From assembly GCA_018398765.1 (NCBI GenBank), contig JAHBMJ010005946.1, forward strand, positions 1 to 53,055: 53,055 bases of DNA, written 5' to 3'. This document shows, piece after piece, positions 12,061-23,633 of the stretch. Within the stretch, counting starts at the first letter, position 1. Every line of letters starts with the position of its first letter. Source of the DNA: Chromera velia. Its lineage: Eukaryota > Sar > Chromeraceae. The position numbers and the translations under genes are program-made. Below the pieces are notes generated by a model, which saw only the letters and a program-made list of their open reading frames with translations, was not told where the DNA came from and ran no database searches.

Positions 12061-14652
12061 GACAGCAAAGAGGGTGCAGTGGTAGACGGAGGAAAGGCAT
12101 CCAAGAAGAGAAGACAGTCTGGGAGAAAGCAGAGCACCCGTCAGGCTTGGTGGGACCCACAATACCGCCTGATACATTTAAAGGTGAAGGAGGCAGAGGA
12201 AAAGGCAAAACATGTCCCAAACCCTTCCCACCCTCTGCGAAAAGAATGTGTCAAACTAAGAAGGGAAAGAGCTCGACTGTTTGCAGCAAAAAGGAGTAAG
12301 CTCGAGCAACAGACAGCAGAGAGACTAGCTAGAGAAGCAGCAGTTGACCCCTCAAAAGTTTGGCAATGAAATAGGAAAATCAAAACACAGAGGGGAGGGG
12401 ATAATAAACCCGCTGCATCTTTTTTCACTCAGTTCTGGGCAGGGGTCTTCGACGGTCCTGGTCTTCCGCCTGCACCTGTTCGTCTGGCCTTCCCCCCTCC
12501 TTCTCAGCTCGCCTTCTCTATATACATGATTGAGGAAAAACTGAAAGGAATTGACCCAAAGAAGGCGCTGGGTTTAGATGGGGTTAGCCCCTATCACCTC
12601 TCGTTATGTTTTGGTTTTTCTCCTCTCTCCCGCTTGCTGCTCTTTGTCTTTTTCAATTTATTTCACCTTTTTTCTTTTTGGCCTGAACGCTAGAATGTAT
12701 TGCGCATTGCTCCCGTCTCCAAGGGTCTGCCGAGTTTTGACTGTAACGAATGGCGCCCGATCCACATTGTGGGGCTTCTGGGTAAGATTTTTACTTTATT
12801 GATGGACTCAAAGATCAGGATGGAGGTAAAAATTGACGAAAGGCAGTTCGGCTTCAGACAGGGAGTAGGGACAAAGGAGGCCTTCGCTGCTCTGTCTTCG
12901 TTAATTCTCAGCTCTAAAAAGAAGAAAAGCCCTCTGATTGCCACGTTTGTTGATTTTAACAAGGCGTTTGATACAGTTCCTCGGGTCAAAATGTTAGAGA
13001 GGCTCAGGGAGGAAGGAGTAAGCCAAGCCAATGTTTGGATGATTCATTCGATGTATAGTCAGGTGAAGGCTCGGGTGGATGGGGCAACAGAATGCTTTCC
13101 AGAAGGCGGAGGAGTAAAACAAGGCGATCCTCTCTCTCCTCTCCTCTTTCTTCTTTTCATCAACAATCTGCATAAGTCTGTCAGCTCTGATAATAAAAAC
13201 AGGAATCAAAGCTAGGCTGGGGGTACTGATAGAGAGACTCCTGTCAGACTGTCTAACGTTTTAATCGAAAGCATCGGATACGCTGATGACCTTGTTCTGT
13301 TTACTCACAGTGCTTCTGACTTACAGAAACGCCTGTCTTGCCTCGAGGACTATTGTAAAGAGCACGGCCTGAAGGCGAATTTAAAGAAGACAAAAGTTAT
13401 GCGTCTCTCCTCCCCCCACCCCGACCTAATGCCCCGGACCCCTTTTCTTTATGAAGGCAGACCAGTGGAAGCGGTGAGTAAATATAAGTATTTGGACAAC
13501 TGGGTTTTTGAGGGCGGGGACCTTAGCAAGACAGTCGAAGCCCGTATTGAGGCGGCAGAGAAGGCTTTGGGGGCTATGTTTGGTACTCTCTCTTCTCTAG
13601 GCTTTATTTCTCCCTTTTCTAAAATTATTTTGTTTAAGGCCCTCTGGCTGCCAGTCGTGCTGTATGGACTGGAAACGATCCCGCTGAGAAAGACAGATAT
13701 TGTCTGCCTCGATGCATTACAGTTATATTTTATTCGATGTTGTTTTGGTCTCTCCCATCACTCCTTTGTTTCGCCTTCCCTTCTCTCTCTCTCTCTCGAG
13801 CCATTCAGTTCTCTACTTAGTAAGTTGAGTGGGGGCTTCATCCAATGTATCAAATTGATCAACCGTGCTCTACCCTGGGCAGTGTGGAATGAGTGCTTGG
13901 CTGGCTTGTGTGAACCCTTCGTTAAGACAGTAAAATGGCTGGCCGTTCTATTAGATTGCTCCCTTTTGTGGCTTCCATTGCCAAGCACGGTGGGGGACAA
14001 GTTTAAAGGGAAGGGCAAGGGTAGAAGGAAAAGGGCGGCAAAAAAGATTGTAGAGGGTGCCTGGCTGTCCGACTGGTTGAAAGAAGAAACTAGAAACGTT
14101 AGAGACAGAAACAGAATTTTTCCCGACCTTACGAATCTCTCCCTTTTCTAATCAGAGAATCCGTCCAGACAGCGTTTGGCCATACACCTTCTGAGTGAAA
14201 GGAAATGGTGTCTGAGAAGTGAAATAATAGAGTGCAGTATTGAACCTCTGCCAAAGAGTCTGTTGCAGTCCTCCACAGGCTTCCGTATGCTTTTCAGGGC
14301 TCTCACAGGGGGGGATATAGATAGAACCCAACCAGAACGGCTGTGCGATAAATGTTTGTCCCCCTCGCGTGTGATCAAAGATGAGGTTCATGTTCTGACG
14401 GAATGTAAGGATACAGAAAGGGAACGGAACAGGCTGAAAGAACTGTACAAAATTGCGAAGCAGAAAGCGCCCATTGATATAAGAATACAGATCGTACAAC
14501 GCGTTGCAGGTGCAACCAGGAGGGGCACTTCTGATAATAAGAAAAAAATGAAGGATATGGTGTTGCTGTTGTGCACAATTCTGCCTAGGAGCGGTTCCAA
14601 AGCTATAGCCAACTGTCTCAAGAAGGTCCATTCTATCGATAAGGCAAGTTGA
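12061..14652 (+). pseudogene. Decayed non-LTR (LINE-like) retrotransposon ORF, 5'-truncated
   Basis: One reading frame runs for 2.6 kb. It contains a basic linker with a WWDPQY motif, a reverse transcriptase with EWRPIHIV, FGFRQG, DFNKAFDTVPR, GGGVKQGDPLSPLLF and the catalytic GYADDLVLF, then a long C-terminal region with a CX2C...HX4C knuckle (CDKC near 14345 and HVLTEC near 14390). The frame is interrupted only by in-frame stops: TGA at 12367, TAG at 12693, TAG at 13213 and TAA at 14149. I found no frameshift. No endonuclease domain is present, which fits 5' truncation during target-primed reverse transcription. The 3' end carries a short (ATC)n tail near 14780-14805. The clade is undetermined. 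The copy cannot make a full-length protein unless the stops are read through. Confidence 0.88.
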
Positions 14653-15046
14653 GGCGAATCGATCCGATTGGCATGCAGGCTTCCTCATCCCCCTCCCCCA
14701 TGAATGTGTGCTCTGGGTTGTCTTCAAAGCCTTGCTAGTAGCTTAGGATTTGGCGTCGCTAAATCTAGGATTTAACCCTCAATAATCATCATCATCATCA
14801 TCACTAGTAGTCTTCACTTAGTTTAGAAGAGTCTTAAAAATGTTTTTACCAACGGTTTTTCTTATAACTACTACTATAGGCGAAGCATAGTGATTAAAAA
14901 AAAAAAAGATTAGACGTTGACAAAAACGAAAAAAGTTTCATCTCCCTGCCGGAGCTAAGCCAAGAGCTTCTGTCACTCCCTCTGACTCAAGGCTGCGAGT
15001 CCACAATCCCTCGCTTTTTATTTTGGTTTTTATTTGGAATTGAAAT
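14653..15046. other. Retrotransposon 3' UTR and ankyrin-gene 3' flank
   Basis: After the terminal TGA comes about 130 bp of unique sequence, an aatcatcatcatcatcatcac tract (about 14783-14805) that is probably the element tail, then AT-rich sequence with an A-run near 14898. On the minus strand the ankyrin gene is followed at once by several AATAAA signals (15010-15050). Confidence 0.6.
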
Positions 15047-16492
15047 TTATTCGGAATCTCCTTCGTATTCAGAAAGTTCCACCATTTGTTCCATATCCAG
15101 CGGCGGATGCCATTGGTCCTCCTCACCATTCTCATTTCCTTCTCCCCCCTCTTGTTGATTCAAAAACACCCTCAACGGCGAGCCTGCTTCGATTCCCTCT
15201 CGTCGTGCCAACCGACTCGCTGTGTTTCCAAGGGCATCCGGCGCAGAGGTATTGACCCCGCGCGAAACCAGAAACTCTGCTATCTCTCGCTTGCTATTTT
15301 GGGGGAATATCTGATGGGAAAGACGGAAACCGTGCTCGTCTTTGGGCCAGGAAGCAGCGTAGTGGAGAGCGTTTCTCCCAGCCTCGCTTGTCGCGTGCAC
15401 ATCTACACCACGGCTGATGACAAGTTTGAGGACATTCACACAACCTAACATCGCGGCTTTCATCGCAATCGTAAGTCCTCCCTGCCCAACAAGATTAGGG
15501 TCGGCTCCACGGTCGAGAAGGAACTCTGCAACTTCGACGTTGTCATGAATTCTGCTGTCCTCGGGATGATAGACTGCGGTGAAGAGGAGGGGCCTCCTCA
15601 TCCGCGAATCGCTCACGTCGACTTCCAACCCCCTGTCTAGGAGCATTTCTGCTATCTCCCTGCGGTTTCCGATCGCTGCTTGGTGCAGAAGAGTGCAACC
15701 CACACTGTTCTGCGTGTGCAGATCAGCACGCCTCTCAAGGAGAAACGTGGAAATCTCCATCGATCCTTTGAACACGGCATATGCAAGGGGCGACCGGTGC
15801 TGGTTGTCCAATGCGTTCACGTTTGCCCCTTGGCCGACAAGAAATTCAACCAACTCGGGGTGCAATTCATAACACGCACAATGCAGAGCTGTGGTGCCCT
15901 CGTGGCGATCTTCTTTGCTTTTTGTCTCTAGATTTGCACCCTCTTCCGCCAGCATCGTCACAGCTTGTAAACTGTTGGCATAGATGGCACGAATGAGGGC
16001 GCTCTTGCCACTCACCAAACCGTCCATATCTGCCCCAGCTTTCATGAAAATGGCCAGATCGTCGAGTAGAGTCTGAGTCTCCCCGCTCTGCGCGAAGGAA
16101 TCAAGGAGCATATTGAGCGGCTCGGCGCCCACAGGCTTGAAAGAACGGATGACCCCGCCTACCCCCGAGCGGTAGAGACGTTTCAGATCGATTTGGAAGC
16201 AAGCGCTCAGCATCTGGTCAAGCTGCGCGTGCAATCCCCTCTTGAGGATGCGCAGCGCTGTGCTTGTCAATTCTCGGAGACTGTTTCGCGCAGAGACCAA
16301 CCGAGGGGATGCAGTCTCCGACAAAAACTGTGGAGGGAGGGGTGCAGAGGAAGAGCTCGCGTCAATGCCGAGATTCTTACACATCACCTTTGTAAGAACC
16401 TGCCTTTTGTGCCGGATGGAATGGGCAAAGCGAAAGACTGCTTCTTCGAAATTCTCGACATTCTTGAGGACATCAGACACGGTTTCCGACAT
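15047..16492 (-). CDS. Ankyrin-repeat protein, intronless
   Basis: A single 481-codon exon begins at the first ATG of the frame (16492). An open stretch upstream to 16561 has no ATG. From about residue 140 onward there are some seven or eight ankyrin repeats, visible as motifs such as GTTALHCACYE, LVEFLVGQGANVNALD, LLHQAAIGNRREIAEMLLD and NALHYAASW. The N-terminal part is helical without a recognised domain and the C-terminus is acidic. Ankyrin arrays mediate protein binding, and partner and location are unknown. The lack of introns is striking among neighbours with many introns. It suggests a retro-derived copy or membership of an expanded intron-poor family. The stop codon TAA overlaps an AATAAA polyadenylation-like signal on the minus strand. 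Confidence 0.88.
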   Translation of the reverse strand: MSETVSDVLKNVENFEEAVFRFAHSIRHKRQVLTKVMCKNLGIDASSSSAPLPPQFLSETASPRLVSARNSLRELTSTALRILKRGLHAQLDQMLSACFQIDLKRLYRSGVGGVIRSFKPVGAEPLNMLLDSFAQSGETQTLLDDLAIFMKAGADMDGLVSGKSALIRAIYANSLQAVTMLAEEGANLETKSKEDRHEGTTALHCACYELHPELVEFLVGQGANVNALDNQHRSPLAYAVFKGSMEISTFLLERRADLHTQNSVGCTLLHQAAIGNRREIAEMLLDRGLEVDVSDSRMRRPLLFTAVYHPEDSRIHDNVEVAEFLLDRGADPNLVGQGGLTIAMKAAMLGCVNVLKLVISRGVDVHATSEAGRNALHYAASWPKDEHGFRLSHQIFPQNSKREIAEFLVSRGVNTSAPDALGNTASRLARREGIEAGSPLRVFLNQQEGGEGNENGEEDQWHPPLDMEQMVELSEYEGDSE

Positions 16493-16617
16493 TCTGTGTG
16501 AATGGGCCGCAGTCAGGGTGGAATTGGCGTTGAAGCACCGGAGACGGGAGAATAGAGTCACTTTTTCAACAATTCAACTCCACACAAGTCTGACAGTGAG
16601 GGCGGAGCAAGGTGTCA

Positions 16618-17176
16618 AACGAATTGGAACCCGGTATTAATGAGAAAGGGAGTGAAGAACAGAGATCGAAACAGTTTCAAATTCCGAAACTTCAGAGATA
16701 TATACCGGCAGTCACAGACAACGGAAGTATACGGAAGTAGACGTCCGGAGTTGATCGTCCCGCGGGACGCGCGCGGGTCCGCCCCCGCGGGGGCCGGCGT
16801 CCACGAAGCAGGATTTGTTGAAGCAACACTTCGCTTAATTCGAAATGCTTCGATCGAACATCTTCTTTCGAACCATCTCTTTTCGATCAATGCCGTCAGA
16901 TACCACAATTGACTCTTCACACCGACATCCACTCCTGATCTCGTTCCGCAACCAACAGACTCTTCAGCAAATAGAGTTCCCCAGCCCTCGAGTACAGTAA
17001 TCTTCTTTTCTGGTTGAGTCGGTTTGGAGGACTCCTGATTCGTCTCTCGATCCCTCTGGTATCGATTCGCAGAAAAAGCCTCAGTCTTCAGAAGACGACC
17101 CAGCTGCTCCAGCTTCTGCTTTGTGAAAGAGGGGCAAGTGCACCGCAGGCGCACGAGTAAGTCGCCGACCAGCGGC
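16618..17176 (-). pseudogene. Possible DnaJ/HSP40 C-terminal exon fragment
   Basis: On the minus strand an acceptor (ttcacacag, 17177-17185) precedes an open frame starting PLVGDLLVRLRC, followed by SFTKQKLEQLGRLL. This matches the spacing of the last strand and helix of DnaJ C-terminal domains, where GDL.V.. is followed by a P..LT..Q..LL..L pattern. No J domain or other DnaJ exon is visible on this strand, where centrin lies opposite. It may be an orphaned exon or the remnant of a truncated gene. The rest of the frame down to 16618 looks non-coding, and the GC-rich block at 16745-16805 lies within it. Confidence 0.35.
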
Positions 17177-17307
17177 CTGTGTGAAGGAAGGTTTCCAAAA
17201 TTCAGGTTACGCTCTTTCTGCCTCAATATCTTCTTCACCCCTTTTCGTCTCCCCTCCGGCGCTTGCAGAGAGAACACCACAAGAGACCACCGGGACTTGT
17301 CAGCAAA

Positions 17308-18676
17308 ATGGTCAGTGTATTGGAGAACAACAGTCTGATTATTTCAGTGCTAAGATTGATTTCTGTCCTCATGATCTGATGGGCTGGTATCACTTTCCGT
17401 GGTTCTTGGAAGTCGCGCAAAAAGACCAGCTCACGCCTTGCAACCCTTCAACCTCCGTGCAGCAACGTGGAAAGCCGGCAGCCGCAGGAAGAGGTGGGAG
17501 GGGGAAGCGCATGGAGCTTACAGAGGAGCAAAAGCAGGAAGTAAAGGAAGCCTTCGACCTCTTTGACACAGATGGATCTGGTCAGTCTCTCAAACCCGCC
17601 TTTCTTCCATCCATCTCTCTCTTCCCCTCAGGAGCAGGGTGTTGAAGTGCGAATCCGTGTGCAAAGAAGCTTTGGAAAAAAGATACTGCCACCTGGCAAC
17701 GCCGGCAGCCGTCCGATTGCGTCAGTGTCCGTGATTTCCAATTGTTCAATTGCGGGTTTCATAGAATTGTTCTGCTCTGAAGTGTCTTTCCCGGCCCAGC
17801 AGTTTGGGGACAACAAAGGGGGGAAATACCGTCCGTCTTCGCAGCGTTCCTCCTTATTTCTCGACCCATCAGCTTGTGGGACTGCTCCAGCTCGCTATCT
17901 CCAACTGTTCTCATGTTTGCATGCGTTCTTCTTTCTTGAACCTTCTCAGGCACAATCGACGCAAAGGAGCTGAAAGTTGCGATGCGAGCGCTGGGATTTG
18001 AACCGAAGAAAGAGGAGGTCAGTGGAGAGAGAAGCGGAAGCGGTACTTGTCATTGACGAGCACACTGACCAGGCGACATGTCGGTCGTTGATTCAAGTCT
18101 CTCCAAATTTCCGTTTCACTGCGTTTGTCTGCCTGTTTCTCTCACACGCCTTGTGCCTACGTGGCCGATGCATTCCCTCCCCTGTGCAGGTCCGGAAGAT
18201 GATCGCGGACATCGACAAGGACGGGTCAGGCACGATCGACTTCAACGAATTTCTCGATATGATGACCGTCAAGATGGTCAGTCAGTCAGTCCTCCAGGCT
18301 GGCGTCTCTCTGTGGCTCTTTCAGTCTGTGTGTTTGCATCTTCGAACGTGTTCAGGACCTCAGCCGACGAAAAACAAAGGGAGAAGGCACAGGGGGTGGT
18401 TGAAGGAAGGAGAGCCAAAGACTCAAGAACAAGACTTAGAAAGGCAAACCATCCCTCCGTGATTTCCCGTCCGTTCGTTCCTTGTGTGTGTGTGTGTGTG
18501 TGTGTGCGTGTGTGCGTGTGTGTGTGTGTGTGTGCTGTAACGCTGCTCAATGCTTTCAGGTATATGTATCTAGATGTATATACACACATGCATGTGAGTG
18601 TGTGTGTGTCTATCTGTATGTGTCTGTTTGCGTCTGCATGTGTATGTGCACCTCTCTCTCTCTCTCTCTCTCTGTT

Positions 18677-18714
<38 letters not shown>

Positions 18715-19718
18715 CAGAGCGAAAGAGACCCTCGTGAGGAAATCCTGAAGGCCTTTCGTCTCTTTGATGACGACGAGACGGGACGCATCACCTTCAAGGT
18801 CGGTAGAGAAACTCCTCTCCTTCTGTGTGAGTGGGCGTGAGGGAGTTGTCGTGTAGAATGCGTGTTTGTCTCTGACGGCGCTTTCTCGTTCCCTTTCTTA
18901 TCGCCTGTTCTTTCTGGCGAGGGAGATTGGGAAGGGGGAGACTTTCCTGGTTTCCTCTGTCTGGATCTTTCACTTTCCGTCTGCACCCTTCACGCTAACT
19001 TCCTTGGAGCCGATAGAGATGCTGGGAGGAAGGAGGGGGTCAAAGGATGTTAACGAATGAATGCATCTTCTGCCTGATCAATGAGTTCTGCCCCGTGCCC
19101 GTGCGTACATTTTCTCTTTCTTCCCGTTTCCTTTCCCCCCCCCTTTCCTTCATTTGGTTGCAGAATCTGAAGAGGGTGGCGAAGGAATTGGGAGAGAACA
19201 TGACCGACGAGGAACTACAAGAAGTGAGTGAGTGAGTGAGTGAGTGAATGAGGAGACCATGTACCTCAATGCCCGAGCAGAAAACTTCACACGAAGAAGT
19301 GTAGCCTCTTAGGAGAAGAACCAGGCAGGGAGGAACGACGGGAGGAAAAAGGGATTTTTTTTTTGCCGAAGTGTATGCCTTTTCCTCGCTGTCTTGATTC
19401 CTTCCGTGTCATTTTCTCCATATTCTCCTAGGACCTTGCGCTCCGTTTTGGCTTTCGTGACTTTTCTTCCGTTCTGAGTCTTTCATCCATTCCAGGGTTT
19501 TCTTTGTTTCCGGTGTCCTCTTTCTGATGATGTGAAGCAATCACTGAATGAAATGTGCTGTCTCTCTCTAAGTCATCGCCCCCCCTGCTTCTCACCGTGT
19601 CCTCCCTCCCATCCTCTTTTTGTTGGTTCAGATGATCGACGAGGCCGACAGAGACGGCGATGGAGAGATCAACGAGGATGAGTTTCTTCGAATAATGAAG
19701 AAGACAAATCTCTTCTGA
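17308..19718 (+). CDS. Centrin (EF-hand calcium-binding protein)
   Basis: Seven exons: 17308-17310, 17463-17580, 17950-18017, 18190-18276, 18718-18798, 19164-19223, 19632-19718, giving 167 residues, the normal centrin length. Centrins are calcium-binding proteins of centrioles, basal bodies and contractile fibres. Four EF-hands are visible: DTDGSGTID (split over two exons), [15 protein letters not shown], a third loop beginning [10 protein letters not shown], and [16 protein letters not shown]. Loops 1, 2 and 4 keep the acidic calcium ligands, while loop 3 has threonine and arginine at usual ligand places. The ending MKKTNLF is typical of centrin 1/2. The first coding exon is only the start codon, spliced to a basic glycine-rich N-terminus, and this is the only in-phase start I find. 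Five of six donors begin GTC. Confidence 0.96.
18484..18717. repeat. (GT)n and (CT)n microsatellites in centrin intron
   Basis: GT runs at 18484-18535 and CT then GT runs at 18653-18714. The second runs directly into the acceptor of the fifth coding exon (tgtgtgcag). Confidence 0.92.
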
Positions 19719-21330
19719 ATCGCTTATCCGTCTGTCGAACTTTCGAGACAAAAGAGGGGCAGGAGGGAGAGGGGGAGCCGGAAAGAGATGGAGGCATGTA
19801 TCAGTGGCGGAAGGAGTAGTGCCCTTTCCCCCCCCTCTCCCCAAGACTTTCTGAAGCCGTTCCCTCCCTCTTTCACCCACCTGCATGTGCGGCTTGTCTT
19901 TGCTGCTCAGGGAAAGTGAGGGATGAGGAGGTAGCGTGCTGAAGGAAAGGGTAGATCGATACAAGAAGCCACGCGATGAAGGGTCTGCCGTGCCGTGAGA
20001 AAGGGACCCTCAACTTCCAAGACTTCTTTTCCTCTTTGCACGCTGCTGCGCATGTGGGTAGGGGAGCTTTGCCTAATAATCGGCCATGATCCATCTTCAT
20101 GTTTTGGGAGTCTCTGTTGCGCTCCTGGCTCTCTTCACGCATTGCACACACAGATGAGCAGACAAGGTATTCTTTTGTAGAATGAAACACTGTACAGGCT
20201 TGTATTATCCACAAAGCTATAATTTATGCTACAAGGAACCATTGAACCACCATGAGTGCAACAATTATGAAGAGATGACAATTAGTGTCAGTCACAGTAT
20301 AATTGTATAAGATATAGTTAATTAATGTATCTTTAAAGAAAAATCATGAAATATGAAATTTTTAATTTCATTTTGTTTAATTTTATTATAAGGGAGAGTC
20401 TGTATAACTTTATGTGAGAGGTTATTTGCTAGGGTCATTTGTTATTGAAGTTATCCATCTCTATCCGTGTCAATCTATACGCTAACTTCTCAGTAGCCCC
20501 AACAAATTTTAAAGAAAATTAAGTAAATTTTAATTTAAGTAACATAATATAACACAATAATTTGGTTGTATTTGGTATAATTTGGTAGTGGATGAGGCTT
20601 ACTTAGGCTTACTGACAGAAAAGGGATAAATCTTTTGATTATTTTTAGTTAGATTTTTATAGAGTATGATTATCAGAACTTCACACTGTCTAACTATCAA
20701 CGCCTTACATTTTTAAAAATTGATTCGTAATTCAGTCTGTTTCAAGACTGTTTGGGAAGCCGAATCGTCAGAATTCATAAAATATAAGTTTGTGTACGCC
20801 TCTATACTCCGTTCATCTCTGTTAAGTACCGTTAAGCCGCATTATGTATACGTAGTCCGAAACTCTTCGGCGCGCGCTGCGCGCTCGTGTTTTATTAATA
20901 AAGAATCGTAAGGATTTGTGCCGTCTCCTCCAAGCTGCATGTGCGAGAGACCCGGAAAAGCGAAAAAAACACAGTTACTTCGCACGATTTTGCGGGTAGC
21001 GGGTGTTTCCGGGGGCATTTAAGAGAGCTAGTACCCTATAGCCTAGATCCTAGCTAATATTGGAACATCTTCAAAAACGCTCAATAAGAGGTTGACGGGC
21101 AGAAAGCGATGTGTGTTTGCACATTGCATTGCACTCTTGAGTGTTCTCTCAGTTGCATGGAGGAAGTGTAACTGAACTGGACGGTTGCTGCACGAAAAAT
21201 GTTTTTCCTTGACTTTCAAAGGACCCCCTTCAACAACAGGGGACCTCTTCTATGATCTTCTTGTCTGTAGTCTCTTGACCAAGAAGTGGAGTGGGAGCAG
21301 GAAACCAGTGCCGAACGACCGGTGCAAGGT
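19719..21330. other. Intergenic region with AT-rich island
   Basis: After the centrin stop there are about 450 bp of mixed sequence, presumably the 3' UTR and flank. A sharply AT-rich island follows (about 20190-20800, homopolymer-rich, no reading frame), then GC-normal sequence leading into the trehalose gene. A short GC palindrome, cggcgcgcgctgcgcgctcg, lies near 20868. No RNA gene or protein gene could be supported. Confidence 0.6.
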
Positions 21331-23583
21331 ATGACGACCGAGTTGGAGGAGCCAACTTTGCCGAGACCGCGGCGGAGTTCAGTGAAGACAAAAGTCTTTT
21401 TTCGTGCGCTGTTTAGAATCGAGCCCGAGCAACGTGTGCGGGTCTGTGGCTCTCATCCACGATTAGGTTGGTGGGCGGCAGGCTGACTGGCCAACTGAAG
21501 ATGCAGAACCCCGTTTACGCATTGATTTTGTTCCCATCTTGATTCAGTTAAACGTTCACTGCGTGGGTCTGTGTCCCTCATCTTTGCAGGCAATTGGGAT
21601 GTCTCCAAAGCTCATCAACTCACCACAAGTCCTGATCTGTCAGTCCGTTCGTAGGCTGCACATTTGTACACTTCAGCTTTCTGCCGAAGCAAGCCTGTAT
21701 AGAGTTGGAACAGTTAGACATGAGGGGAAAGGGTCCATCACACGAGGTGCTGAGTGTGCAAAAGCCTTTCGAAGTCCATCTACATCTTTCCCGTCTCTGT
21801 GCGCCCCTGCAGGTATCCTTGTTGGTACAGCAGCACACCCGTTCTTCTTCCTTTGAAAGCTCTGATATTATACAAGTATGTGGTCGTTGATGAAGCCGGT
21901 AACGTCATCCGATGGGAGGATGGGACGAATAGGGAACTGAGACCGACTGGTTAGTCTGATAAACTGAAGGGGGGGGAGTGCGTAGAGACGGGACCTTTGT
22001 TTACAGCTTTCAAAAGTGTCGGGAAGCGTATTCAAAGAAAGCTTTCTCTTCTAGCGCTCGTATGGCTTCCGTTTCAATTGCTTCCCAGAGCATCTCCATA
22101 CGTGCCCTACCCCCCCCATACCTCCTCCTCTCACTCTCTCGCTTCCGGCCTCACCTCTCTGTTGATCTGCCTTCCTGTCTGTCCGCTTTCCTTTGATTGA
22201 CGCATTCACCCATCTTTTCGTCCATCTATGCATCCGTGCAGGAGAAGAGCTGACTGTGGAGGATGACGGCGGCGCCTTCAGGACCAACCACAGATCCCGT
22301 CACAGCCACGGAGCTTCCTGGTTCGGGATCAACCGCACGATCTCGTCGGAATCCCACGAGGCAGCGGGGCCATTCAGAGCCCCGTCTGCCCCCCTGAACG
22401 TCCCCCCGTCTTCTGCTTCTGCGAGACAATCTCGGGAGCCGACCACTGCAGAAAGGCAGAGGGAGGCAACGGAGATGAAGCTCGACGCCCTGAAGAGAAT
22501 GGGGATGGAGGGGGTGTCTGTGGGATGGAACGACACGCTCTGGGTCCTTTCACTAGAGTTGCCTGTGCAGTTACGACGAAATGATAGAAACGAATTCACC
22601 CCCATCGTATCAAAGGTCGGTCAGTCAGTCAGTCGGTCAGTTATTTGCTGTTTCTCTTTCTGAGCCGGTTCTTCAATCATTCACATCAGCCAGCTAGCCA
22701 TGCAGTTCGCGAGTCAATGAATCAGACGAGGAACCTTCTCAGAAAAGTGGTCAGGCAATCGGTCAGCCAGGAAGCCCGGTAGCGAGCTGGGGAGCAGGTA
22801 GACGGGCATATGGACAGGGAGGGAAGCATACGCTGAGTGGCAGGATGGAGTGGTTGTTGCATCACCCCGCAGACTGATTGATTGAATTCGTTTGGCTGAC
22901 GTCTTTCCTGCTGGCTGGCTGCAGTTCTCTCTGTTATCAACCCTTTTCTTTTCATACAAAATTTCTAATGATTCTTTTGCTGAAAATAAATGGCTGCAGT
23001 TCTCTCTGTTGTCAACCCTGTTTGGATTGCGGGACCGCGTGCGGGTGCCTGTGAAGTTTGTCGGGTTTCCCGGTGTCCATTGTACGACTGAGAGCGACAA
23101 GGCAGAGGCAGCCTCCGCTCTTGAGAAGATGGGCTGTGTGGGGGTGTTTCCTCCTGACAAGAAGCAGTTCGATCAGTTCCTCTCCTTTCTCAGAGGGTAC
23201 GTAAGTGCTTGAACGATTCATCGGTTTGGAATCTCTCTGGGGGGATGAGGGAGGGAGAGTCCCTTCCTCGTTTGTTCATTCATTTGGAGTGTGTATGTGT
23301 GTGCATGGCGATTTAGCTGTATACGAGGTTTATCTTTATTCTAGATAGTTGATACCACATCCTTTCGCTTCTCTCTCTCTCATTTCCGACCCAGTCTCGC
23401 TCTCCTCCTGCTGGGGGAGGGACTGCAGGTTGCTTGGGCATCCTCGGCTCGGCTGAAGAAGGAAGTGTGTTTCCCTTTCTGCCTGTGTCGTAGGAGATTC
23501 CTATTTTTTTTCGTTGCTTTACTTGTGACTGGATTGTTGTTTGCCTGTAGAGGCACGTGTATCTGTTTTGCTTCCTTTTGCAA

Positions 23584-23633
<50 letters not shown>

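Noticed and set aside
17512-17580. Centrin starting at the internal methionine before ELTEEQ
   Set aside because: The upstream exon 17463 onward encodes a typical basic centrin N-terminus that joins in phase to the ATG at 17308.
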